Part shown: positions 41,247 through 49,553 of the stretch, in pieces
Position numbering within the stretch: the first letter of the stretch is position 1
Layout: every line of letters starts with the position of its first letter
Source of the DNA: JAKZRT01 sp965247915
GTDB taxonomy: Bacteria; Pseudomonadota; Alphaproteobacteria; Rhodobacterales; Rhodobacteraceae
Reading direction: 5' to 3'
NCBI GenBank assembly: GCA_965247915.1
Contig: OZ252048.1
Coordinates: forward strand, 62,001 to 126,000
Length of the DNA stretch: 64,000 bases
Notes under the pieces: model-generated
Seen by the model: only the letters and a program-made list of their open reading frames with translations
Databases searched by the model: none
What the model was told of the DNA's origin: nothing
Program-made: the position numbers and the translations under genes

Positions 41247-42362
41247 ATGCAGTCGCGGGGCAGATTTCATGACGGCGAAACCGCCGCGCGGCGCGAAGTT
41301 TCGTTTGAAATCGACGCATCAGCGGGCTGGTTGAAAATCAGTGGGCAGGATGGCCGGGCGCTGGCCACCTGGCCGCTGGCCGGCCTGCTTGAGGCGCGCG
41401 ATCACGGCTGGGCCAAGGCTTTGGTCGTCTATCCGCAAGGCAGCGATGCGCGGTTGGTGATCTCGGGGGTCTACGAGGTTCGGCAGATGCGGCTGGCCGC
41501 GCCGTACATGCGGCGCGCGGTGGTTGACCGGCACCAGTTGCGGCGGGTCTTCAAATGGGCGGCAGGCGCGGCGGCGGCGCTGGCGCTGTTGCTTTTCGTG
41601 ATCCTTCCCGGGTTGGCCGATCTGCTGGCGCGCTGGATCCCGCCCGAGCGCGAGGCGGCTTTCGGGCGCGGGCTGCTGACCCAGTTTGCGCGGTTGCTGA
41701 CCGACACCGAGGATAGTGACGGCCTTTGTCGGGATCCGGTCGCCGATGCGGCGCTGGCCGGTCTGGCGGCGCGTCTGACCGGGCCGACCGACCTGCCCTA
41801 TCCAATCGAAATTCACATAATGAACCACCCGATGGTCAACGCTTTCGCGCTGCCGGGTGGTCAGGTGGTGCTGATGCGCGGGCTGATCGACGCGGCCGCC
41901 GATGGCCAGTAAGTGGCCGCCGTGCTGGCCCACGAGATTGGCCATGTCGTCGCCCGCGACCCGACCCGTATTGCGCTGCGGGCAGCCGGATCGGCGGGTC
42001 TCTTGGGGCTGTTTTTCGGAGATTTCGCCGGAGGCTCGATTGCGGCGGCGCTGAGCGAAGCGCTGATGCAGGCCAGTTACACGCGCGAGGCCGAGACGGC
42101 GGCGGATGCGTTTGGCCACGCGGCGCTGGCCCGGGCCGATCTGCCGCCCGAGGCGATGGCGCGGTTTTTCGAGCGTCTGCGCGCCGAATTTGGCGATGCC
42201 GACGGGCCGGTGGCGGCGTTTCTGTCGCACCCGCGGCTGGCCGACCGGATTGCGGCCGCCGAGGCGGCCGACGGGGGCGAGGCCGACGCGCAAGCCTTTT
42301 CCGACGACGACTGGGCGGCGCTGCGCAACATTTGCGGCGACGGCGAAACCGCCGAGCCTTGA
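41247..42362 (+). pseudogene. M48-family metallopeptidase, split by an in-frame TAA
   Basis: A single frame of 372 codons interrupted by TAA at 41910-41912. Part 1 (221 aa) has a cytosolic N-terminus, a membrane helix near 110-130 and a segment ending NAFALPGGQVVLMRGLIDAA-ADGQ, typical of M48 just before the active site. Part 2 resumes in frame with VAAVLAHEIGHVVARDP, containing the zinc motif HEIGH, and further on SYTREAETAADAFG with the third zinc ligand. A Glu (GAA) is expected at the stop position, so a G-to-T change explains it. The stop separates the zinc site from the N-terminal part, so activity is unlikely without readthrough. It pairs with the DUF898 gene, also broken. Confidence 0.85.
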
Positions 42363-42441
42363 TTTTCCCGTTCGAGTTAAAAGGCCACTCCTCAGGGCGG
42401 CCATTCTGCGTCTGGCGCGCGGGCAGTCAATTCGTGAATTG

Positions 42442-43473
42442 CTACTTTGCCCCGGGCCAGGTGTCGGACAAGCGGTACCCGAGCGGCCAGGGGTCGGTGG
42501 GGTCGAGCATGTGTTCGTGCCGCCCGGTGATCCAGGCGCGGCCCTCCAAGCTGGGAATGATCGCGGCGCGGCCGGCGACGGTGGCAAGGCCCTCGATGCG
42601 TCCGTCGATGCGCGAGCCGATGATCGAGAGACCCACAAAGGCTTCGCCGACGGCAAGCTCGCCGCGTGCGTGCATGACGGCCATGCGGGCGCTGAGGCCG
42701 GTCCCGCAGGGTGACCGGTCGATCTTGCCGGGACGGATGGCGACCGCGTTACGGCCGGTCTTGATACCATCGACCATCTCGACGGGCCCCGCGAACTGGC
42801 AGAACGAGATGTGGTCCCAGTCGGGGTTTTCGGTGTGGGTGAAGCCGAGGGCTGTGTTGGCCACGGCGGTGATGCGCGCGCCGGTTTCGGCCAGATTGCG
42901 GGCGTCGGAGGCATGAAGCGTGAACCCGAGTGCTGCCGCATCGACGATCACGAAACTGTCGCCGCCATAAGCGGTATCGACGTTGAGCGTGCCCAGCCCG
43001 GCAACTTCGAGCGGCGCGTCAAGGCGGTCAGCAAACGATGGCTGGTTGGTCAAGCGGACGCGGGTCACCTTGCCGCCCGCGCAGGTGGCGACCACATTTA
43101 TCAACCCGCCCGGCGCCTGCATGGTCAGGCGGGTTTCAGGCTCAGCCATCGGCACGATCCCGGTCTCCAGCACCACGGTGGCCACGCAGATCGCGTTCGA
43201 GCCGGACATCGGCGGCGTGTCGGCGGGCTCCATGATGATCCAGGCGACCTGGACTTCCGGATCCGTCGGCGGGACCAGCAGATTGACGTGCCGGAACACC
43301 CCGCCGCGCGGTTCGTTCAGCATGAACCGGCGCAGGCGGTCGTCGCGGGCGATCCAGCGCGATTGATCCCACAGCGTGGCCCCCGGCGGCGGATCGACAC
43401 CAGCGATGATGACATCGCCGACCTCGCCTTCGGCATGGGCGCTGATAACAGTGATGATCTGCCCCGGGTCCAT
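42442..43473 (-). CDS. Proline racemase-family enzyme (hydroxyproline epimerase/dehydratase type)
   Basis: A 343-residue protein of the proline racemase superfamily. The start at ATG 43473 gives MDPGQIITVISAHAEGEVGDVI, the usual opening. The first catalytic position is Ser90 in PPMSGSNAICVATVVLETG, instead of the Cys of true racemases. The second is Cys256 in DRSPCGTGLSARMAVMHARGEL. Members with such altered first residues include trans-3-hydroxy-L-proline dehydratases and some 4-hydroxyproline epimerases, so the reaction cannot be fixed. No other hydroxyproline catabolic genes adjoin it. An N-terminal extension in the same frame overlaps the tRNA gene and is rejected. Confidence 0.85.
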   Translation of the reverse strand: MDPGQIITVISAHAEGEVGDVIIAGVDPPPGATLWDQSRWIARDDRLRRFMLNEPRGGVFRHVNLLVPPTDPEVQVAWIIMEPADTPPMSGSNAICVATVVLETGIVPMAEPETRLTMQAPGGLINVVATCAGGKVTRVRLTNQPSFADRLDAPLEVAGLGTLNVDTAYGGDSFVIVDAAALGFTLHASDARNLAETGARITAVANTALGFTHTENPDWDHISFCQFAGPVEMVDGIKTGRNAVAIRPGKIDRSPCGTGLSARMAVMHARGELAVGEAFVGLSIIGSRIDGRIEGLATVAGRAAIIPSLEGRAWITGRHEHMLDPTDPWPLGYRLSDTWPGAK

Positions 43474-43587
43474 GGCACGACGATGCCCAAGCACGGGCGG
43501 GTTGCCAAGGCCACAACTGGCCGCGCCCGCATCATTTATCACCCTTGATTTCCGCGGCCCGCCGCCGTAAGCCCGTGCCCGGACTTC

Positions 43588-43663
<76 letters not shown>

Positions 43664-43739
43664 GGCCGGCCGCGCATCGCCTTGCAATAGCGGCTGGCGC
43701 GGCTTATCTGGGCAGCGCAGACACTACGAAAGACCCGCC

Positions 43740-43937
43740 ATGGCCACCGTCAACCCGCTTCAGTTCATCCAACAGGTCCGCGCCGAAATTTCCAAAGTGG
43801 TCTGGCCGTCGCGCCGCGAAGTGGCTGTCACCACGGCGATGGTGTTTTTCCTGTGCTCACTGACGGCGGTTTTCTTCTTCTTCGTCGACTGGGTCATCCG
43901 GTCAGGGCTGTCGGCGGTTTTGCAGGGGTTCGGGTGA
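43740..43937 (+). CDS. secE: Preprotein translocase subunit SecE
   Basis: A 65-residue short SecE with one membrane helix. It begins MATVNPLQFIQQVRAEISKV, followed by VWPSRREV, the conserved cytosolic amphipathic helix and hinge, and then a hydrophobic helix (about 32-58). It clamps SecY in the SecYEG channel. The start at ATG 43740 follows tRNA-Trp by 76 bases. Normally nusG follows directly; here a 2.8-kb restriction-modification gene lies in between. Confidence 0.95.
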   Translation: MATVNPLQFIQQVRAEISKVVWPSRREVAVTTAMVFFLCSLTAVFFFFVDWVIRSGLSAVLQGFG

Positions 43938-43940
43938 GGT

Positions 43941-43954
43941 GCTCAAGGTTGAGC
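43941..43954. repeat. 14-bp palindrome, copy 2 (GCTCAAGGTTGAGC)
   Basis: Identical to 37377-37390. It begins three bases after the secE stop, at the left edge of the inserted restriction-modification segment. Flanking bases of the two copies are not otherwise alike. Confidence 0.7.
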
Positions 43955-43968
43955 ATTCAGTTAGGCCA

Positions 43969-43997
43969 TTGAAAAAAAACAATTAAAATGTTAATAT
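43969..43997 (+). promoter_or_regulatory. Sigma70-like promoter of the restriction-modification gene
   Basis: TTGAAA (43969-43974), a 17-base AT-rich spacer, TAATAT (43992-43997): near-consensus and optimal spacing. It lies 83 bases before the ATG at 44080, in a tract much richer in A and T than the surrounding genome. Confidence 0.6.
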
Positions 43998-44079
43998 CGC
44001 GATCTGGTTGAGTCACGGGCGACCATCCCGGCCCAATTCGCTGCTTCCGCCCTGGATAAACCCCTGACATAATCGGCCC

Positions 44080-46866
44080 ATGCGATTGAGCTGGAATGAA
44101 ATTTGCGCCCGCGCCAAAGTGTTTGCCGAGGAGTTCAGGGACGCGCGCCGTGAGACCAGCGAAACACAGACATTTTACAATGAGTTCTTTGAGGTGTTCG
44201 GCGTCAAGCGCCGACGGGTGGCGGTGTACGAAGAGTCGGTCGAAAAGATCAAGGGCGACCGTGGGTTCATCGACCTTTTCTGGCCGGGCACACTAATTGT
44301 TGAGCAGAAATCCAAGGGCCGAGATCTGTTCAAGGCGAAAATTCAGGCACTGGATTATACCCACAGATTGAGCGACGCGGACATGCCGCGATTTGTGTTG
44401 GTCAGTGATTTTCAGACATTCGAACTAACCGATCTGGACACGCGCGACGTGACCGCGTTCGCGCTGGCCGACCTGTCCAAACACGTTGAAAAGTTCGGTT
44501 TCATCCTGGGCCGTCAGACCCGACGGTTCAAGGATCAGGACCCGGTCAACATCAAAGCCGCCGAGCTGGTCGGTCATCTGCACGACCGGCTAGAGGCCAG
44601 CGGCTATGCCGGCCACGATCTGGAACGCTTTCTGGTCCGGATCGTCTTTTGCCTCTTTGCCGATGACACCGAAATTTTCGAGCCCAAGGACATCTTATGG
44701 GATTGGCTGGAAAATGCTCCGCCCGACGCCGATATTGGCGCGCGGTTGGGGCGGCTGTTTGAAGTTCTGAACACGCACGAGGATCAGCGGCATGATACGT
44801 TGGACGAGGCGCTGGCGCAGTTTCCCTATGTCAATGGCCAGTTGTTTGACGAGCGCATCGCGATGCCGTCGTTCGATGCCGACATGCGTGCGGCGCTGGA
44901 GAACGCCTGCCGGTTCGACTGGACCCCGATCAGCCCGGCGATTTTCGGGTCGCTGTTCCAGTCGGTGATGGATCCGGTCGAACGCCGCGCCAAGGGGGCG
45001 CATTACACCACCGAGAAGAACATCATGAAGGTGATCGAGCCGCTGTTTCTGGATGACCTGCGGGCCGAGTTTGACCATCTCAAATCCCTGAAGTCGGGCA
45101 GACGCAAGAGGCTGCTGACGTTTCAGAACAAGCTGGCGGCGCTGACTTTCCTTGACCCGGCCTGCGGGTGCGGCAACTTTCTGATCATTTCCTACCGCGA
45201 GTTGCGATTGATGGAGATCGAACTTTTGCGCGAGGTTCACGGTGCGGGGCAGTTGGAGCTGGACGTGCAGGTCCTGTCGAAGATCGACGTCGATCAGTTT
45301 TACGGGATCGAATTCGAGGAGTTTCCCGCCCGCATCGCCGAGACCGCGCTGTGGATGATGGACCACATCATGAATACCCGGCTCTCTATGGAGTTCGGGC
45401 AGGTGTTTCTGCGCATCCCGCTTGAGAAATCCCCCCATATCTTGCACGCCGATGCACTGGAAGTGGATTGGGCTGACCTGTTGCCGCCCGAGAATTGTTC
45501 ATTTGTGCTGGGCAATCCGCCGTTTGTGGGACATCAAAACCGCGACAAGGCCCAAGTGGCAGGGATGCACCGGGTCTGGGGCACGTCCGGACAATTCAAC
45601 CGGCTCGACTTTGTCACTTGCTGGTTCAAAAAGAGCATTGAGTACTTCGGAAAACTTCCTGAAGCGAAAATTGGCCTCGTTGCCACAAACTCAATTACTC
45701 AAGGCGAGCAGTGCGGAATATTGTGGCCGATGATATTTGGTGCCGGGTTTTCAATTGCATTCGCGCATAGAACATTTCAGTGGAACAGCGAGGTCAAAAA
45801 GGCCGCTGCTGTGCATTGCGTCATAATTGGTCTGTCCAACGCGCGTCCAAGGCAATGCCGGATTTATGACTACGCTGATGTAAAGGGAGAGCCCGAGGTC
45901 TCAATAGTTGATAGGATAAATGGCTATCTTGTGAATGGACCGCAATGGTCAGTACCTGCTCGTTCAAAGCCGCAGGACGGCCAGCTACAAATTCACAAGG
46001 GAAGTCAGCCGACGGACGGTGCGCGCATCAAGAAACAGGGCGGGGGATACGAAACGCGAAGTAATTTGATTCTTGAATCTTATGACGCCGACAGACTTCG
46101 CGAGCTTTATCCCGAACTTGACCCGTTTCTTCGCCCCAATATCGGCGGCAGGGAACTGATTAACGGAAACTGGCGTTTTTGCCTTTGGCTGAAGAATGCG
46201 CCGCCAAATATCCTGCGTGGCAATTCGGAGGTGGCCGCCCGCTTGAAGCGGGTTCGTGAAGGACAGCTTCTGAGTCCTACCAAATCGGTGCGCGATTTTT
46301 CAATTTTTCCAACCCTTTTCACGCAAGATCGCCAGCCAGATCACGCTTATGTGGCGATTCCAGAAGTATCGTCGGAGACTCGCGAATACATTCCGATTGG
46401 CTTTCTTGAGCCGGATGTGATCGCCTCCAACAAACTTATGATCATGCCCGGTGGAACGAAATCAGACTTTGGATTGCTCATTTCGAGAATGCACATGGCC
46501 TGGATGCGCACGGTTACGGGTCGTCTGAAGAATGACTACAGCTACTCACCGTCAGTCTATTTCACCTTTCCCCTGCCACCGAAGATGGGCAGCCCCTCTA
46601 CTCAAAAAAGGCTGGAGCCGCTGGCGCAGGCCATCCTCGACGCTCGCGCCAATCACCCGGATGCCACGCTGGCCGACCTCTATGACCCCGATCTGATGCT
46701 GCCCGATCTCCGAAAGGCCCATCAAGCCAACGACCGGGCGGTGGACCGGCTTAACAAGCGCGGCGGCTTTGCCAGCGACCGCGCGCGGGTCGAGCACCTG
46801 TTCGGGCTTTACGAGGGTATGGTCGCCCCGCTGCTGGCCAAACCAAAGCGGCGGCGGCGGTCGTAG
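44080..46866 (+). CDS. MmeI-like type IIG restriction-modification enzyme
   Basis: A single 928-residue chain close to the length of MmeI (about 919). The N-terminal PD-(D/E)xK nuclease has D65...E75-x-K77 (FIDLF, then VEQKSKG), the same D-x9-ExK spacing known in MmeI. The adenine-N6 methyltransferase core has motif I DPACGCGNFLI (from residue 359), YGIEFEEFPARIAETALWMMD, and catalytic motif IV NPPF (from residue 479). Residues about 600-860 should form the target-recognition domain, with INGNWRFCLWL and KNDYSYSPSVYFTFPLP near its end. The chain modifies DNA and cuts at a fixed distance from an asymmetric site. DNA at about 45640-46520 is AT-richer than the rest, suggesting domain exchange. 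It lies between secE and nusG. Confidence 0.88.
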   Translation: MRLSWNEICARAKVFAEEFRDARRETSETQTFYNEFFEVFGVKRRRVAVYEESVEKIKGDRGFIDLFWPGTLIVEQKSKGRDLFKAKIQALDYTHRLSDADMPRFVLVSDFQTFELTDLDTRDVTAFALADLSKHVEKFGFILGRQTRRFKDQDPVNIKAAELVGHLHDRLEASGYAGHDLERFLVRIVFCLFADDTEIFEPKDILWDWLENAPPDADIGARLGRLFEVLNTHEDQRHDTLDEALAQFPYVNGQLFDERIAMPSFDADMRAALENACRFDWTPISPAIFGSLFQSVMDPVERRAKGAHYTTEKNIMKVIEPLFLDDLRAEFDHLKSLKSGRRKRLLTFQNKLAALTFLDPACGCGNFLIISYRELRLMEIELLREVHGAGQLELDVQVLSKIDVDQFYGIEFEEFPARIAETALWMMDHIMNTRLSMEFGQVFLRIPLEKSPHILHADALEVDWADLLPPENCSFVLGNPPFVGHQNRDKAQVAGMHRVWGTSGQFNRLDFVTCWFKKSIEYFGKLPEAKIGLVATNSITQGEQCGILWPMIFGAGFSIAFAHRTFQWNSEVKKAAAVHCVIIGLSNARPRQCRIYDYADVKGEPEVSIVDRINGYLVNGPQWSVPARSKPQDGQLQIHKGSQPTDGARIKKQGGGYETRSNLILESYDADRLRELYPELDPFLRPNIGGRELINGNWRFCLWLKNAPPNILRGNSEVAARLKRVREGQLLSPTKSVRDFSIFPTLFTQDRQPDHAYVAIPEVSSETREYIPIGFLEPDVIASNKLMIMPGGTKSDFGLLISRMHMAWMRTVTGRLKNDYSYSPSVYFTFPLPPKMGSPSTQKRLEPLAQAILDARANHPDATLADLYDPDLMLPDLRKAHQANDRAVDRLNKRGGFASDRARVEHLFGLYEGMVAPLLAKPKRRRRS

Positions 46867-47019
46867 GGCTTGATGTTTTCCTGCACCCCTAGTATGTGCG
46901 CGAACGACTCCCCAGACACCGCTGAAGTTCGAAACCAGCGGCGGCGGCTGTTTGCGCCGGGGATCAAAGAATTGACGAGGATTTCCGGTCGCCCGACCGG
47001 TTGAAGCAAAGGCAAGGCA

Positions 47020-47553
47020 ATGGCGAAACGGTGGTATTCGGTCAGCGTGCTGTCGAACTATGAAAAGAAGATCGCCGAGCAGATCCGCCATTCGGTGGCG
47101 GATGTGGGCCTTGAGGACCAGATCGAGGAAGTGCTGGTGCCGACCGAAGAGGTCATCGAGATCAGGCGCGGCAAGAAGGTGACCGCCGAGCGCCGGTTCA
47201 TGCCGGGCTATGTGCTGGTGCGCATGGAGATGAGCGATCAGGGTTATCACCTGATAAATTCGATCAACCGGGTGACCGGGTTTCTGGGGCCCCAGGGCCG
47301 CCCGATGCCGATGCGCGATGCCGAAGTGAACTCGATATTGAACCGGGTCGAGGAAGGCGAGGTATCGCCGCGCACACTGATCCATTTCGAGATCGGCGAA
47401 AAGGTCAAGGTCACGGACGGGCCGTTCGAGGATTTCGACGGCATGGTCGAGGAAGTGGACGACGACAACCAGCGCCTGAAGGTGTCGGTGTCGATCTTTG
47501 GCCGGGCCACCCCGGTCGAGCTGGAATACACGCAGGTCTCGAAAGAGATTTGA
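47020..47553 (+). CDS. nusG: Transcription termination/antitermination factor NusG
   Basis: A 177-residue NusG that binds RNA polymerase and links it to Rho or the ribosome. The NGN domain begins AKRWYSVSVLSNYEKKIAEQI and contains RRFMPGYVLVRMEM; a short linker leads to the KOW domain (about 125-177) with GEKVKVTDGPFEDFDGMVEEVD and IFGRATPVELEYTQV. The length is complete. With secE moved 3 kb upstream by the inserted gene, nusG depends on readthrough or on a promoter in the 153-base leader, which also holds a hairpin CCGCTG/CAGCGG (46919-46941). Confidence 0.96.
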   Translation: MAKRWYSVSVLSNYEKKIAEQIRHSVADVGLEDQIEEVLVPTEEVIEIRRGKKVTAERRFMPGYVLVRMEMSDQGYHLINSINRVTGFLGPQGRPMPMRDAEVNSILNRVEEGEVSPRTLIHFEIGEKVKVTDGPFEDFDGMVEEVDDDNQRLKVSVSIFGRATPVELEYTQVSKEI

Positions 47554-47631
47554 CGTGGATCGCCCGGTGATGCAGATCGCCTGGCGCAAATCTGTGGGAG
47601 GTCTGTCTCGGACCCGACCACGGCAACATCA

Positions 47632-47650
47632 GGGGGCCAAGGCAGCCCCC
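47632..47650 (+). promoter_or_regulatory. Leader hairpin upstream of rplK
   Basis: GGGGGC (47632-47637) pairs with GCCCCC (47645-47650) across a 7-base loop, 20 bases before the rplK start and just ahead of its AAGGAG ribosome site. It may influence rplK translation; the L1 protein autoregulates this operon in other bacteria, but its site is not identified here. Confidence 0.35.
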
Positions 47651-47670
47651 GTTGGAAAAGGAGACGGCCA

Positions 47671-48099
47671 ATGGCCAAGAAACTCGCAGGCAGGATGAAA
47701 CTTCAGGTGCCCGCCGGGCAAGCCAACCCATCGCCCCCCGTCGGACCGGCGCTGGGTCAGCGCGGCATCAACATCATGGAGTTCTGCAAGGCGTTCAACG
47801 CCAAAACCCAGGACCTTGAGCCCGGCGCGCCGTGCCCGACCGTGATCACCTATTACCAGGACAAAAGCTTCGCCATGGACATCAAGACGCCGCCGGCGTC
47901 GTATTTCCTGCGCAAGGCGGCAAAGGTGAAATCGGGGGCCAACATGCCCTCGCGCGAGATCGTCGGCAGCGTGACCGCCCGGCAGGTGCGCGAGATTGCC
48001 GAGGCCAAGATGGTCGATCTCAACGCCACCGACATCGAAGGCGCGATGAAGATCATCCAGGGCAGCGCCCGGTCGATGGGTATTGAGGTGAAGGGGTAG
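47671..48099 (+). CDS. rplK: 50S ribosomal protein L11
   Basis: A 142-residue L11 with the normal N-terminal domain (KLQVPAGQANPSPPVGPALGQRGINIMEFCKAFN) and C-terminal rRNA-binding domain (GSVTARQVREIAEAKMVDLNATDIEGAMKIIQGSARSMGIEV). It forms the base of the L7/L12 stalk and the GTPase centre. An AAGGAG site precedes the ATG. rplA follows after 4 bases. Confidence 0.98.
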   Translation: MAKKLAGRMKLQVPAGQANPSPPVGPALGQRGINIMEFCKAFNAKTQDLEPGAPCPTVITYYQDKSFAMDIKTPPASYFLRKAAKVKSGANMPSREIVGSVTARQVREIAEAKMVDLNATDIEGAMKIIQGSARSMGIEVKG

Positions 48100-48103
48100 A
48101 AAA

Positions 48104-48799
48104 ATGGCAAAGCTAGAAAAAAGAACCCGCGCTGCGCGCGAAGCCTTCGCCGGCAAGAGCAATGTGACCGTTGACGAGGCGGTGAGCCTGGTCAAGGCCA
48201 GTGCGGTCGCCAAATTCGACGAGACCATCGAGATTGCGGTCAACCTGGGCGTTGACCCGCGCCACGCCGACCAGATGGTGCGCGGCGTTGTCAGCCTGCC
48301 CAATGGCACCGGCAAGACGGTGCGCGTGGCGGTCTTCGCGCGTGGCGACAAGGCCGACGAGGCCCGCGCCGCCGGGGCCGACATCGTTGGCGCCGAGGAC
48401 CTGATGGAGGTCGTCCAGGGCGGCAAGATCGAGTTCGATCGCTGCATCGCCACCCCGGACATGATGCCGGTGGTCGGGCGTCTGGGCAAAGTTCTGGGAC
48501 CGCGCAACCTGATGCCGAACCCCAAGGTCGGCACGGTGACCATGGACGTGGCGGAGGCCGTGGCGAAAGCCAAGGGCGGCGAGGTTCAGTTCAAGGTCGA
48601 AAAGCGCGGCGTGATCCATGCCGGTGTCGGCAAAGCCTCGTTCAGCCAGGCCAAACTGGCCGAGAACGTGCGCGCCTTCATCGACGCGGTGGCCCGCGCC
48701 AAACCGGCAGGGGCCAAGGGATCGTACATGAAAAAGATCTCGCTGAGTTCGACCATGGGGCCTGGCGTTACGGTCGACCTTGGATCGACGGGCGAGTAG
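48104..48799 (+). CDS. rplA: 50S ribosomal protein L1
   Basis: A 231-residue L1, the mobile stalk protein near the E site and a translational repressor of the rplK-rplA mRNA. Key stretches are KFDETIEIAVNLGVDPRHADQMVRG, ATPDMMPVVGRLGKVLGPRNLMPNPKVGTVT and KKISLSSTMGPGVTVD. Length is normal. A strong bidirectional terminator follows, so rplJ-rplL are not directly co-transcribed; moaE lies convergent downstream. Confidence 0.98.
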   Translation: MAKLEKRTRAAREAFAGKSNVTVDEAVSLVKASAVAKFDETIEIAVNLGVDPRHADQMVRGVVSLPNGTGKTVRVAVFARGDKADEARAAGADIVGAEDLMEVVQGGKIEFDRCIATPDMMPVVGRLGKVLGPRNLMPNPKVGTVTMDVAEAVAKAKGGEVQFKVEKRGVIHAGVGKASFSQAKLAENVRAFIDAVARAKPAGAKGSYMKKISLSSTMGPGVTVDLGSTGE

Positions 48800-48822
48800 G
48801 GTCTTTTTGCGAATAAGAAATG

Positions 48823-48857
48823 AAACGGCGGGTCACATTGGCGCGCCGTTTTTTATT
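48823..48857. terminator. Bidirectional terminator between rplA and moaE
   Basis: AAACGGCG (48823-48830) pairs with CGCCGTTT (48844-48851). On the plus strand a T-rich tract follows (48849-48858). On the minus strand the complementary stem is followed by TTTCATTTC. It ends rplA and also serves moaE, whose stop is inside the structure. Confidence 0.75.
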
Positions 48858-49305
48858 TTGGATGCCACCTGTCGAGCGCCGCCTCATCGTCGTCGCGGGC
48901 AACCACCCAATCGGACGCAGCGGCGGTCACTTCTTTTTTCCAGAACGGCGCGCGGGATTTGAGGTAATCCATCAGAAATTCGGCCGCCGCAAAGGCGTCG
49001 GCCCGGTGCGGGGCGGCGGTGGCGACCATCATGATCGCCTCGCCCGGGGTCAGATGGCCATGGCGGTGGATGACAAGACAATCGAGCAGCGACCAGCGGC
49101 GCATGGCCTCGTCGGCGATGGCGTCAAGCGCGCGTTCGGTCATGCCGGGGTAATGCTCGATCTCGATCCTCTCCAGGTCGCCCGCCGAGCTGTCGCGCAC
49201 GATGCCGGTGAAAGTGACAATTGCGCCGACGTCGCGGCGTCCATGGGCAAAGGCCGCGGACTCGGCGCCAACATCAAAAGTGGCTTCCTGGATGCGGACG
49301 GCCAT
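48853..49305 (-). CDS. moaE: Molybdopterin synthase catalytic subunit
   Basis: A 150-residue MoaE that inserts sulfur carried by MoaD into precursor Z to form molybdopterin. Landmarks are GAIVTFTGIVRDSSAGDLERIEIEHYPGMTERAL, VIHRHGHLTPGEAIMMVATAAPHRADAFAA, and PFWKKE with the catalytic Lys. The start overlaps the moaD stop by one base (TGATG), giving fixed co-translation of the two subunits. Confidence 0.95.
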   Translation of the reverse strand: MAVRIQEATFDVGAESAAFAHGRRDVGAIVTFTGIVRDSSAGDLERIEIEHYPGMTERALDAIADEAMRRWSLLDCLVIHRHGHLTPGEAIMMVATAAPHRADAFAAAEFLMDYLKSRAPFWKKEVTAAASDWVVARDDDEAALDRWHPK

Positions 49306-49553
49306 CAGCCGCCGGTCATCGGCGGGAAGAACGCCACTTCGCGCACGTCGGCCAGCGGCGCGTCAAAATCGGCCAGCTGCTGGTCGAGCGCCACCCGCAG
49401 GGCCGAGACATCGGCGAAGGCGGCGGCATAGCGGTCTTCGCGGGCTTTCAGTTCTTCGACCAGTTCAGCGACGGTTGCCGCAGAAGTTTCCACGGCCTCG
49501 CGCGGCAGGCCGATGCGCTCGCGGACCCAGGCGAAATAGAGGACCTCGATCAT
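49305..49553 (-). CDS. moaD: Molybdopterin synthase sulfur carrier subunit
   Basis: An 82-residue ubiquitin-like protein ending in the essential Gly-Gly (VAFFPPMTGG), whose C-terminus is converted to a thiocarboxylate. It starts MIEVLYFAWVRERIG at ATG 49553. The ATG overlaps the pgsA stop, so pgsA-moaD-moaE are one translationally coupled unit, as in other Rhodobacterales. Confidence 0.94.
   Translation of the reverse strand: MIEVLYFAWVRERIGLPREAVETSAATVAELVEELKAREDRYAAAFADVSALRVALDQQLADFDAPLADVREVAFFPPMTGG

Noticed and set aside
41319..42941. A 540-codon minus-strand frame across the M48 and racemase genes
   Set aside because: Pro/Arg-rich shadow; both plus- and minus-strand real genes in the interval have clear family motifs in other frames.
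46867..47019. A restriction partner or control-protein gene after the MmeI-like enzyme
   Set aside because: The gap to nusG is 153 bases without a frame. The nuclease domain is already in the same chain.
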